NCBI GenBank assembly: GCA_946807835.1
Contig: OX327703.1
Span: forward strand, 7,695,501-7,759,500
Direction of reading: 5' to 3'
Origin: Ailanthus altissimus
Lineage: Eukaryota > Streptophyta > Magnoliopsida > Sapindales > Simaroubaceae
Length of the DNA: 64,000 nt
Shown: positions 49,317 through 60,060 of the stretch, one piece after another
How the letters are laid out: each line of letters starts with the position of its first letter
Position numbering within the stretch: position 1 is the stretch's first letter
Notes under the pieces: model-generated
What the model was told of the DNA's origin: nothing
What the model saw: only the letters and a program-made list of their open reading frames with translations
Databases searched by the model: none
Position numbers and translations under genes: made by a program

Positions 49317-49862
49317 TGACAAAATTTTAAGTAATTGAATTTGGAATGAATCGATCTCAAAATGACAATAACAATATTTTACGCCATTGAATTTTAATTG
49401 AAACTAATCGATTTCAAAACTAATCAAATTATAATATTTTTATTTCACGTAATTTAATTTCAAATAATAACATTTAACGCAATTCAAATCCATAATATTT
49501 AACGTAATTAAAATCAAAATAACATTTCAAATTAAAATATTTAATGTATTTCAACTTGAATTGAATTTATAATGACAAAATTTTAAGTAATTAGATTTGG
49601 AATGAATCAATCTCAAAATGACAATAACAATATTTTACGCCATTGAATTTTAATTGAAATAAATCGATTTCAAAACTAATCAAATTATAATATTTCTATT
49701 TCACGTAATTATATAATGACAAAATTTTAAGTAATTAGATTTGAAATGAATAGATTTCAAAATGACAATAATAATATTTTACGCCATTGAATTTTAATTA
49801 TAATATTTCTATTTACTACTTTATATAATTTATATTCATTTTGAATTTAGAATAATAATATT
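49289..49862. repeat. 256-bp tandem repeat inside the hAT element
   Basis: Units begin at 49291 and 49547 (shared start ATTTCAACTTGAATTGAATT). The second is cut at about 49710 and a third partial copy starts there from offset 20 (ATAATGACAAAATTTTAAGT). Very AT-rich, it replaces the expected transposase body. Confidence 0.85.
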
Positions 49863-49948
49863 AACAAATTTATTAAATATTATAATAATTATGAAATTTA
49901 GAATACTTTAATTTGAATTTAATAACAAATTTTCGATCCGACCCGAAT

Positions 49949-50164
49949 TGGACCGTCCCATCCAGAACCCGACCCGAAAATTTTCGAACCGTCCCATTCC
50001 AAACCCGACCCAAAAATTCCCGAACCGTCCCGTCCCAAAAATGGCCCAACAATTCCCGAACCGTCCTATCCCGAAACTGACCCGATAATTTTCGAACCGT
50101 CTCGTCCTGAAACCGACCCAAAAATTCTCGAACCGTCCCATCCCGAACCCGAAACGTTACCGTT
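49949..50164. repeat. 36-bp subterminal tandem repeat of the hAT element
   Basis: Six units with CGAACCGTCC (first copy TGGACCGTCC) starting at 49949, 49985, 50021, 50057, 50093 and 50129, exactly 36 bases apart. As the unit is 12 codons long, two minus-strand frames stay open and give 12-residue peptide repeats; this is a by-product of the period, not evidence of a gene. The position near the inverted repeat fits transposase-binding subterminal repeats. Confidence 0.9.
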
Positions 50165-51071
50165 TCAAAGCAATTTAACAAAAAAAAAATTTCAGGAATT
50201 TCCAACCCGACCCGTCCCGAATCGATTTGGGTCGGGAATTGTCCCGACTCAAAATGTGTCCCGAACGGGACACATTTCTCTGTCTCGAACTCGAAAATGC
50301 CCACCCTTAATTATTCCTATAATTAATTAATTATTTAATTTGACTTAAATAAATATTAATATAATCCTTTAATTAAAATTTTGGAAGAAAAAAGTAAAAT
50401 CAAGAGGCGAGGAGATGACACAAAGATGTTTTTTTCTTAAAAAAGAAATTTATCACATACCTCTCCCATTATGCATTTGCAGAATTTTTTAAACATTCTT
50501 CTTTGGATACGAGGATGTTTATTATGAAAATTAAATAAAAGTAAAAATAAAGAAAAAAATATTAAAAATATTGGGGATCAAAATTTTCCATATACAAAAA
50601 AGGAATAAGTAGGAAAACTCTAAAAGAAATCAAGGAGAGTAGTTTTAAGGTAGATTCAAAGATTTTAAGTGGAGTTGTTTATAAACCATTACGATCCTAT
50701 TTTTTACATAGAGAGAAAAATTAGTTGACATTGTTATAATCTTAATGGAGAAATATAAACATAATAGAAACGATAACAATGATGTGAAAATTTATATGTC
50801 AATTATGTTAAAAGCTTTTTTTATATATGTAAATTTTGTGAAATATTCACAGTATACATAATACATCTTCCGTATATATACAACAGATCGAGAGTTTCTA
50901 ACTTAAACAGGAAACTTACACAATTAGGAGTAACACAAAAAATATAACAAGGGAAACTTTTCTATGATCAACGCAAAGATTGTTGGGTTGTACTTTCACC
51001 CTTAAACAACACCTTCCTATTTTGCAAATACAGGAATATTACAAATCTTCTTCTTATAGGTCACCTTTCAC

Positions 51072-51078
51072 TATAAAT
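51072..51078 (+). promoter_or_regulatory. TATA box of defensin-like gene B
   Basis: TATAAAT, 83 bases before the ATG. The block upstream (50940-51080), with CTTAAACAACACCTTCCTAT, is strongly conserved with copy A. Confidence 0.65.
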
Positions 51079-51154
51079 ACTGCACATAATTCTAGTTTTT
51101 TAATCACAAAATACTTTTTCAACAACATAATATTTTGTGATTGGTGCATAACTT

Positions 51155-51774
51155 ATGGCTCAAATGAAATTCTTCGCGTTTATTCTTGTGGCAGTTCTCT
51201 TGCTAAGCGTCAGTATGTCTAGTTATTTCTTTTCTTCTCCTTCTAATAATACAAAGTAATATATAAATGGTTTCTTTTCTAGGTAAAATTACAAATTATT
51301 GGATTTTAGCTGAGATTTTTTCTCATATTTTTTTATAATAGTTATAATATACGTACTTGAATCTATTCATGTATAAATTTTGACTTTGTTACTTTGAAAA
51401 TTTTCAATGGATTGATACATATACAATTTCTTTAATCATTGACTTTGATTTATACAAATATGTAGAAAAGTAAGGATAGATAAAACTAGTTTTATTAGCA
51501 TGCTAAAAGATTGTTTAGTTTAGTTTGTATTTCTAATGGCTCTTAATAATTAAATACTAAATGCATGGATTTATTTGAATTTTTGGTGTTTTCAGATGGC
51601 AATGAAGTGACAGCGTCAATATGCTGTAGAAACCATCCTCAACTTGGAAACTGTGTGCCAGGTAAAGACGATGCCCCAAACACTGGCAAATGCTGGAATT
51701 ATTGCATCCAAGAATGTAAGGGAGCCATCTGCAAGCAAGTTGGCTCAGCTCATCACTGCCATTGTATGTGCTGA
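51155..51774 (+). CDS. Defensin-like secreted cysteine-rich peptide, copy B (2 exons)
   Basis: Two exons, 51155-51212 and 51596-51774, joined across a 383-bp intron with a consensus GTATGT donor and a TTTTCAG acceptor in phase 1; 78 residues in all. Residues 1-21 are a signal peptide (MAQMKFFAFILVAVLLLSVN, then G), so the product should be secreted to the cell wall or apoplast. The mature part has ten Cys: an adjacent CC, NC, KCW, YC, EC, then IC, HC, HC and a final MC, with HHCHCMC at the C-terminus. The 'PGKDD' loop, CKG and HCHC ending fit a plant defensin-like (DEFL) subfamily; such peptides act in defence or in pollen-pistil signalling. TATA box 83 bases upstream, ATG in good context (ATGG). 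The only host gene in the window that looks intact. The exact role cannot be told from sequence. Confidence 0.85.
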
Positions 51775-53346
51775 TTATCAGTTTCTTGCTCTATATGATC
51801 TAATAATAATAATGGGATTAATAATTTTACGCAATCCCAGGATTTTTTCAGTGCAAAATTGATGTCATGTTGTGATATTCAAATTGTATGTAGGGCTTAA
51901 TCCACAATTCATAAAGGTTCTCAATCTAAAAATACGTAAGAGAAACCTTTCCTATATAACAACTAGTCTTCATATCGTAACGAGCATTATTATTCAATAA
52001 ACTTACACAAAGGACACAAGTTCAAAGTCAGCAAGAATTAGTAGATTAGTAATGTCCATGATTTTTTTTCTTTAATAAATATTACTTCAAACTTTGAAAT
52101 AAGAATAACATAAAACTTTATTATATTGTGAATTGTTATTTAATATGGATGTTTGTACTTTTGTTAAAATTGAGATATTCAATATCTATCCTCATATTAA
52201 TTTAATAAATAGTAAAAGGATGTTAAAATTCAAAAAAATACTATTATACCTCTTTAAAATTAATTTATATTATTTCGGTTATAATGGCAGGGGGGGTTTT
52301 GATTGTTAAAAAAAATATAATGAGAGGTAAATGAAAATTTTCTATAAATAAATGAACTAGTTGTGTAAGTATAAATCTTAATTTCCCTAACCAAATTTAA
52401 CAGTCTTAGAGGCAAGATAGCAAAAAAAGAGGTCTCTGCCCACATATGTAATATCCAAAATGTTAGCCATTGATTAGAAGTAAAATAAAAAGAATATTAA
52501 ACCATAATAATTAATAATGAGGCCATATGGTTTCCTATATCATGCATGTAGTTGATGATTAGCATTTGGCAGAATCTCTTTAGTTAAAGTCCAAACCCTT
52601 GGTTATCAAATTAAAGGCAACAATTTATTAAACGAAATAATTTGTTACATCTTTTATGATTACCGAGATGAGGTGAGTGTTGAGTCTTTCGGCATGCAAA
52701 ATGAAACCCTAGAATAGAAGAAGCATCAAACCTTGTTCCCTTTCTCAAACAACATAATCATTGAACATGTGCCATGCTTTCTTTAATTGTCAAAATCATT
52801 GATATTATATCACCATTATCATCATTCGTAATATATATATATATATATATATATATATTCCCATTTTCTCGTCCTGGGATGCTTCATTTTGGCTGCAAAG
52901 TATGAGACAAGAAACCCTAAAAAAAAAACAAATTCCATTTCACTCTCGATGAAGCTGCTGAAGATAAATACCTAGCTAGTTTTTGGTTTATTTTTTAATA
53001 ATTATAAACGGCTGCCTAAGAAGAAAGACATTTATTTATTCAAGGAACGTGTGAATTTTCTTTTGAAACAGTGTCTATATCGTCTTGTAGTGAGACTTCA
53101 AAGTTTGATAATGGTACACTTGTCGAATTTCAATTTTAGTACGAGAAAAAGAAACTTGTCATCTTTGTTTTTTTGTTTTTTTCAAATCTTTATTTGAAGC
53201 ATCTCGCAACAGGTGGCAACCAAAACATTGGACAATTAAGATTTATTCACTTTCTATTTTATTTTTTTAAATTCTACATATAATTTTAATTTTAAATCTC
53301 AAAATTGATACAAGATTAATAAAGAAAGGTAGACAGATAAATTTAG
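51775..53346. other. Spacer right of the defensin-like gene
   Basis: Presumed 3' flank and intergenic DNA, no gene recognised. Contains a TA microsatellite at about 52828-52858. Copy A lacks this stretch. Confidence 0.5.
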
Positions 53347-54366
53347 TGACAGAAATTTTATCACATAGTGTTCGATACTCGACTTACAATCCAACGCTCC
53401 TTATACATAGAGCTAATACTCAACAAACTTATGCATAAAGTTAGGAACACAAACCACTTAGAAACAAATAAACCCTGTAGAATCAAATAGACAAACAAAT
53501 TATCTCTAACATTCCCTCCCTTAAATTGAACGTTTCTAGAATTTCAATTCAGCTATATATGTTGCAGAACCCTTCCTCAATTGGATATTCCATAGTGCAA
53601 ACACCAAATAATCTCTGCAGTTTTAGAAAACTAGTCAAATTGAGGGTTTTTATAAAAATATCAGCAATTTGATCACTTTTGCAAAAAAATAAAATAGTTT
53701 AATAACTATATCTTTTGAGAGATCACATAAGAAGTGATATCACACATCTACGTGCTTGCATCTTGCATCTTCCATGAAGAACAAGATTCTTTGAGAGCAT
53801 AATTGTCGAATTGTTGTCACAAAAAATCTAGGTGGATGCTTATTGCTTGAACTAAACTCTTTGAGAATATACCTTAAACAAAGAGCTTGACATGCACAAG
53901 ATGCTGCAACTATAAATTCTGCTCCAATAGTTGATAAAGTAACTATTGGTTGCTTCTTTGAAGACCATGTAACAGCTGCAGAACCCAAGACAAACATATC
54001 CAGAAGTACTTGCTCTATCATCCGAATCTCCAGCATAATCACTGTCGATAAACCCAAACAAATATGATTTTTCACCCCTTTTGTAGAAGAGGCCAAGATC
54101 ACTAGTTCCCCACAAGTATTAGAAAATTCTCTTTGCGGCTGGAATATGAATCTGTTTTGGACTTTCCATATACCTGCTAATGAGATTCACTACTTGCATT
54201 ATATCAGGCTGAGTTGCAGCCAAGAACATCAAACTTCCAACAATTTGTTTGTAAAGAGTACTATCAACTCCGTTTCCTATAGGATTCTTCTCAAGCTTCA
54301 TTCCCCTTTCAATTGGAGTAGTGGTAGAGTTACAATTCTTCATTTCAAACCTGTCTAAGATTTTTA
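53347..54366 (-). pseudogene. Antisense copia RT/RNase H 3' fragment with LTR start
   Basis: On the minus strand: MSPIKILDRFEMKNCNSTTT and IVGSLMFLAATQPDIMQVVN, LISRYMESPKQIHIPAAKRI (54376-54119), then RNase H GFIDSDYAGDSDDRASTSGY (about 54055), VTWSSKKQPIVTLSTIGAEF (about 53970), and the C-terminal LREG-like end near 53530. Next come AAGGGAGGGAA (about 53521-53511) and an LTR start, TGTTAGAGATAATT, at 53511; the LTR may run to about 53347. A frameshift lies near 54110. Everything 5' of the RT thumb is missing. Confidence 0.8.
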
Positions 54367-54374
54367 TGGGGGAC

Positions 54375-55870
54375 ACTCATCCTCAACACTATCTCCCCAC
54401 CAAGCTTTCTTTTATTAATTAAAGCACCAATTAAATTCTCATCCATCGGATACGAATGGAAAAACACCCTTGCTTTTTTACGCAGTACTCCTATGAGGAG
54501 AGCTTGATTTGTTATTCGTGGACAGTAGCATTAAAGAAGTTGAAGATTGTGTCTGTTCACCATTATCAGCTTCGCTTAAATCTCTGTTATTAGTCAGGCC
54601 CTCCCAGACAACTCCCTAGTTAATAGGGTTAGAAGTCTTGGTAATCGATTTGGTTAACGAGTTAAACACTGTTGGCAACCTAATCAAGCAAGACTTCTTC
54701 TCCACATTCGTTTGAAAAATTCCATTCAAATTTGACTTCTGATGTTTATCCGGATTTTGAAAACCATTTCTCTCATCACTATCCATCACTGAGATATTAG
54801 GCTGTATGAAATTGGTCCCCTTACAATTATTAGGATTCCAAAAACAAAAAATCCTCCAAAGTACTAGAAGTTTGTTTCAGAGCCTCTGAATTTTGCGCAT
54901 CAACAACCTCCGTCATTGTAGGCAGCTCATTTGATCTTTCTCGGACTTCTTCCATAGACGGCTCCTTGATTTCTCCAGCAGCTTTATCACCGTTGTGTTG
55001 AAACTTCAAAGGGCGTTATAACACCACCGCCCTGATGCAATCTGAATAACGATGATTTCTAGGTTTTTAATATTGCCGGGTAATCCTCCATGCACTTCCT
55101 ATAAGAATGTGTAAGAAAGCCATATAGCATGCAAAAATTAGGCAACTTCTCGTACTTAAACTCCACACATAATAAGCGATTAGTATCCCCCAATCGAAGA
55201 AATATGCATTTCTGAATAAGGTTATGAATATCCCAACGAACCTGTATACGCATATATTTCGCTGGCAGAAACCATCACTATCCGCATCCACGTTGAGAAA
55301 TTCCCCAAGCTTGCTTCCTATCAGCTCCCCAAATCCAGTATTCATGTGGATTAAGGGAACATAATAGACCTATATCCAAAAAGGGACTGATCGAAAGACG
55401 GGGGCTGCAGCTCGAGCTTTGTCAATAGCAATTTCTGAGCCAATAGAAACTTAAAATTTCAAGGTTCTAAGAGAAGCACTCTTTTGCGATCTTCTTCCTT
55501 GTAAAACTCTGCAAGGAAAACATCGTCACCTAACTATTTGAACCTTAAATTTTCTTTCGGTTTCCACAACGTTCTCATTGTATTGACAAAAGCGTCTCGT
55601 TAAAAATTTCGTCTGGTAAGAACTTTGATGAAGAGATCGAAATTGGCATGTTCACATTGCCGTTGGATGACACATTCATCCACACCCAGAATCTCTTCAT
55701 TATATGAATTAGTAATACATAAAGATTGCCATAAAACTTCAACTTCTCTATGGCAAGACTAGAAAACATAACAAAGAGTCCAGAAGAACGAGAGAAAGAT
55801 CTCTAAGAACCCTAGAGAGAACTCAAGTTCTTTTTCTCTCTTCAAATTTTAATTGTGTACAATAGGCCCT
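54375..55870 (-). pseudogene. LINE ORF1, copy B
   Basis: Reads from right to left: 5' leader near 55850, DUF4283-type N-terminus (55800-55270, several frameshifts), QVRWDIHNLIQKCIFLRLGD near 55245, then KYEKLPNFCMLYGFLTHSYR ending KC, a zinc knuckle with Tyr for the second Cys (55165-55105), then a Ser-rich linker to about 54400. ORF2 is absent. The same LINE sits in copy A in two pieces, so it was inserted before the duplication. Confidence 0.78.
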
Positions 55871-56255
55871 TTTAAAAAATATGTAAAATTGTCCTTTTAG
55901 TATGAGGGAAGGACACTTTTTTTTAAAAATAATAATGAATAATTGTGCATTAATTATAAAATTCAATGGTAAAAATAAAAAGTAAAACAAAAAAGGGTTA
56001 AAAACAATGCACAGTTGAGAATTTTTGTAACGAAAAGGGAATAAGTAAGAGAACGGTAAATGTAATCAAGAAAAGGAAGATTTAATAACTTTTTTATTTT
56101 ATTCTAAAATAAGGGTGTTTTAAATAATCTAACACTTTAAAAACAATTATAAATTTTCGCTTCTTATAGTTTAAAGAAGCTTACAAACGCTATATATAAA
56201 ACAAACTTTTAATAAGATTTTTTACTTTAAAAAATTTATTCAACTTGTAAAAAGT

Positions 56256-57040
56256 CTATACTAGACAAACATGAATAGTATTTCCCAAAAAACAATTGCA
56301 CACTTACATGTATATCTTTATTCGAATATATCATGAACTTAAAATATTTATTCTACACCTTAATAAATTTTCCTTCTTATATAAAAAAAATGAAAGTTAA
56401 AAAGTTTAGTAATACTCTTTCTTTAAAAAAAAAACTTGACACTTCTATCAAACATCCTCTCAAATCCTACTAATAGAAATTATGTTATAACATCACTCTT
56501 TACTCATTTTTTTCATGTATTTTTGCACCCAATAAAATACATCTTCTCTATAATTATGAGATTTGAACTTACACTTGATAAAAAAAAAGGTTGCAAGACA
56601 CTATTTTGTTTTCAAGGTTTTGAGTCATAGGAGTCAGCCAAATCTGGTGATTATTCCTTCTTAGCTAGATATAGCCAAGTTCAATGTGTAATCCATATTT
56701 AACTCTTTGATTTCTGCCATGAATTGAGGGAAATATTACGGGATATTCAGCAAAAATCGACATAAAAAGTGAGAATTGGAATGCATAAAATACGGATATA
56801 TGAGTAATGGAGCTATTTTACATGCCACAACTAAAGAAGAAAGTGAACCTTGTGATGGAAGGGAATCTTATAGCCAAGCAAACTAGTGAAATAAATCTCT
56901 AGGTTGGTTCCTTTCAAAAGCTTAATCGGTCAAAAACAAGTAACTTAAGGTACTTTTTTGGTATAAAAATATTTTTGCTTAATTTTAGAAGTGAGTTTGT
57001 CATTTATTCCTGTATTTTTTTTTCTACAACCAAAATTTTA
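56256..57040. other. Spacer, nothing recognised
   Basis: AT-rich flank outside the duplication. Short open frames have no recognisable features. Confidence 0.45.
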
Positions 57041-58525
57041 GGGAAAATGACCCTTTCCCCCCCTTAGATTTTAGCTAATCTCCACTCATCCCTCAGTGGT
57101 TTCAAAAAGTACAAAAACTCTCTTGCTGTTACTACTGTTCATTGTTCTATCATCATTATTCTGTCAATTTAATTTTTTTTGATGAATTGGCAATTTTATC
57201 TTTAATAATATATAGTTTGATAGTTTTACCCCTAAATAAATAAGAGTAAAAAAAAAAAAAAAGCTTAAAGGGAATTGAACCTTGACCTCAAAGATAAAAC
57301 CACTAATTTTCACTACTAGGTCAAACTAAAGTTTACATAACATATTATGAAGACTAATATATGTATACCCTATAAATTAATTATATAATTTGTTAACTCT
57401 AAATTAAATAAATTTTAGTATTAAAAAATTATAAACAATAATAGGTGTAAAATATTTTAATAAATAATAAATTTAATTAAATATGTACACGTTTACAACT
57501 AAAGATTTAAATACTAAATTTTAGGGACTTATGTTAAAAATGAATTATTTTATAATTTCTTAAAATTAATCTAAAATAATAAAAAAATTGCTAAAATATA
57601 GTATATATTAAAAATAAAGTTATTTTTCTAGCTCATGCATTAATTTGTATTATTTAATATTAAATAATAAAATATATTTTCAAGAAGAATTCAAAATTTA
57701 AATTATAACTAATGAGAATTCACCAAAAACAAAATTGTAAACAATAATTATTGAGAATTATAATCAACTCATAAATAATAATTTTCATAAATTTTTAAAT
57801 TAAAAAATTACTACAAATGGGATGTTAACGTTATTTTTCTAGCTCATGCTCTCAAATGGGATGTTAATAAAGAAAAAAATATATTATATTAGAAAATATT
57901 TTAAATGATAATTGATGGCTACATATAAAAAATAAGTTTTGAGTTTTGTTGAAAAACTATTTTTTATAATTAACATAATTATCAATAATTGTTTTTATTT
58001 CTTTTCAACTAAGTTAAGAATAATTAGAAAATGAGAAGATGTTTATAATTGGTTTCCCAAAAAAACTCATTTTTGTAAGCTTATTTTAATTAAATGATAT
58101 TTAAAATATTTTACACTTATTATTATTTATGATTTTTGAATACCAAAATTTATTTAATTTAGAATTAACAATTCGTCTTATTAATTCAGAGGGTATATAT
58201 ATTAATCTTTATAAGATATCATGTAAGCTTTAGTTTGCTCTAGTAGTAAAAATGAGTGATTTTATCTTTAATGTCAAGGATTCTATTCTCTCTAAGCTCA
58301 CTTTTTTTTTTGGTAAATTATTTAGGGTCAAAATTGTCAAACTATATATTATTAAGGATTAAATTGTCAATTCATCAAAAAAGTTAAAATTAACAAAATA
58401 GTAATAACAGAACAGTAACGAAATAATGAACAGTAGTAACGGTAAGGGGTTTTGGTACTTTTAAAACCATAGGAGGATAAGTGGAGATTAGCTAAAACCT
58501 CAATGGGAAAAGGGTCGTTTTCCCC
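57041..58525. mobile_element. Foldback / MULE-like element with about 450-bp inverted arms
   Basis: The arm 57041-57490 is the imperfect reverse complement of about 58075-58525. Tips are GGGAAAATGACCC on the left and GGGGAAAACGACCC on the right (minus strand). Internal matches include TAGCTAATCTCCACT, TTGATGAATTGRCAATTTWA, TAATATATAGTTTGA and TAAAATATTTTAA. Flanks AAAATTTTA (57032-57040) and AAAATCTCA (58526-58534) agree at 7 of 9 positions, like a worn 9-bp target duplication of a Mutator-type element. The centre (57491-58074) is AT-rich and non-coding. No transposase. Confidence 0.8.
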
Positions 58526-58534
58526 AAAATCTCA

Positions 58535-60060
58535 CTATTGTTATAACAGATCTATTAAATTTTGATTTTTTTTAAAGTTTTTTTTAACCATTTTACTCTT
58601 ATAAAAAAAATATGAATAAGCTACCCAAATATATATAAATGGCATGAATACCCATATTTAATAAATGAAGTAACATAAGAAAAAGACATAGTTAAAAACC
58701 TCGATGCCTTAATAACTTTCTAAAAAAAGAAGATTCACCTAAAACTATGCCATCAACTCCCAAAAATATAATTATGGCCATTTGTGAAGTTACAAGAAAA
58801 TTCTGGACTATTAAAGCAATACAACACCAAACAAAATCAAAGTGCTACTGGATACAAAACAAAAATCACACAAAATCAATTTTTGTGTAACTTTGTCAAT
58901 TTTAAATTAGACAAATTAAGATATTTAATCTCATACAAAGTAAAATTTATTTGCATTTGTAACGGGGGTTGTTATGATGATCTTGCCCGTTTTTGAAATG
59001 TTATAATTTCATTAATTATCTAGAGATGATCTATTATTTCTATTACTCTTTTTGATTTTTCTTTTATGTTTACTAGTAATCTAGGGTTTTAAGATTTGGG
59101 GTTTCTATCATTGCTATTTTTTTGTATGAGTCTGAAATTTTTGATAAGCCTTTTAAATACTGAAAATGATGTTCATCTTATCTAATTATTTATGATTTAT
59201 GATCTTGAATTTCATTTTACTTTACAATTTATTGATGCCTGAAACATGATAAGATGAACTGAGTTAATGCTTGACATCATTTTCCAATAGTTATTCGATA
59301 TTGATAATTTGTGTGATTTTCTTTTAGATAATTTGTGTTCGTATGCCTATTTCGTAGTTCATCTCTCGTATTGTGATAATGGATAAGATGATCTTTTTGA
59401 TATACAAGATGAGTTTAAACAAAGTTTCTTATAATGCATATAGGATTCCATTGAGTCTACTTGGATTCGGATCGTATCATTCTCATATAAATATAAAAAA
59501 ATCTCAGCTCTTATAACCTATATTTGTTTGAGAATCATTAAGACAATATTCTTGAAGTATTTGTTAATTCTTGCTTTCAATCATGCTTTCTTGTTGTATT
59601 TACTGCTTTAAGGAGGAGTATTTGTTAATAACCTTTTTTTTTGTTGAAAGAAATGAATATATCGAATTTTTTGAACAAATTTTAATGACAGAGTTCCCAG
59701 ATTTTGAAAAATAATTTAATGAAGAAAGAATGATCTGTATTTTGCCATTGCTAGAGCTTGGAGCCATTGTGTTTCTGGAAAAAAAAATTAATTTGACAAA
59801 CAGCTGAAAGGTAAGAGCATCTAATACTGTAGGATTGGTAAAAGTAGATTGATGGATTGTTGGATTAGTGAGGGATTTTTTAAGAACTAAAATAATTACA
59901 AGCTGGCAAGTTGGTAGTTGCTGCGCCTGCATGTAAATATATTTTTATTTTATATTTACCGGATAAGTTTTCTTGTGTGATCTTTATAGCCTCAGTATTA
60001 AGACTTCATAGGATTAAATTGCATTTTTCAGGAACATAGTAAGTTGTTTCTAGTTATTAT
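58535..60060. other. Spacer, possible upstream part of the hAT gene
   Basis: No coding text recognised. It lies upstream of the hAT transposase, on the other side of the solo LTR. Confidence 0.4.

Larger units (their letters stand above)
47437..50309 (+). mobile_element. Non-autonomous hAT transposon, TSD ATTATTCC
   Basis: Cut-and-paste DNA transposon of 2873 bp. Ends are TAGGGGTGGGCAAATAT on the left and, on the minus strand, TAAGGGTGGGCATTTTC on the right, terminal inverted repeats of the hAT type. A perfect 8-bp duplication, ATTATTCC, flanks it (47429-47436 and 50310-50317). Copy A has the empty site near 28185. Subterminal regions are GC-rich with CCCGAACCG-type repeats. It contains a GC-rich exon-like stretch (47750-47990), a short N-terminal coding remnant and long tandem repeats, but no transposase core. 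Confidence 0.93.
43390..56255 (+). repeat. Segmental duplication, copy B
   Basis: Partner of copy A (26310-35225), direct orientation, about 17 kb apart start to start. Extra material in copy B is accounted for by a solo copia LTR (45303-46716), a hAT element (47437-50309), about 280 bp near 46990-47275, and the stretch 51361-54780 that copy A has deleted. The right border, about 56255, follows the TTTAAAGAAGYTTACAAA blocks shared with 35130. Confidence 0.84.

Noticed and set aside
49873..50304. 143-codon and 77-codon open frames on the minus strand with 12-residue repeats
   Set aside because: They arise from a 36-bp tandem repeat at the end of a hAT element; both overlapping frames are open because the period is a multiple of three.
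51565..51774. 69-codon frame starting in the intron, MDLFEFLVFSDGNE
   Set aside because: The start lies in the intron; the GTATGT donor and TTTTCAG acceptor give a signal peptide in phase, and copy A keeps the same exon 1.
52828..52858. TA repeat as a possible origin or regulatory site
   Set aside because: Simple dinucleotide microsatellite; nothing else supports a function.
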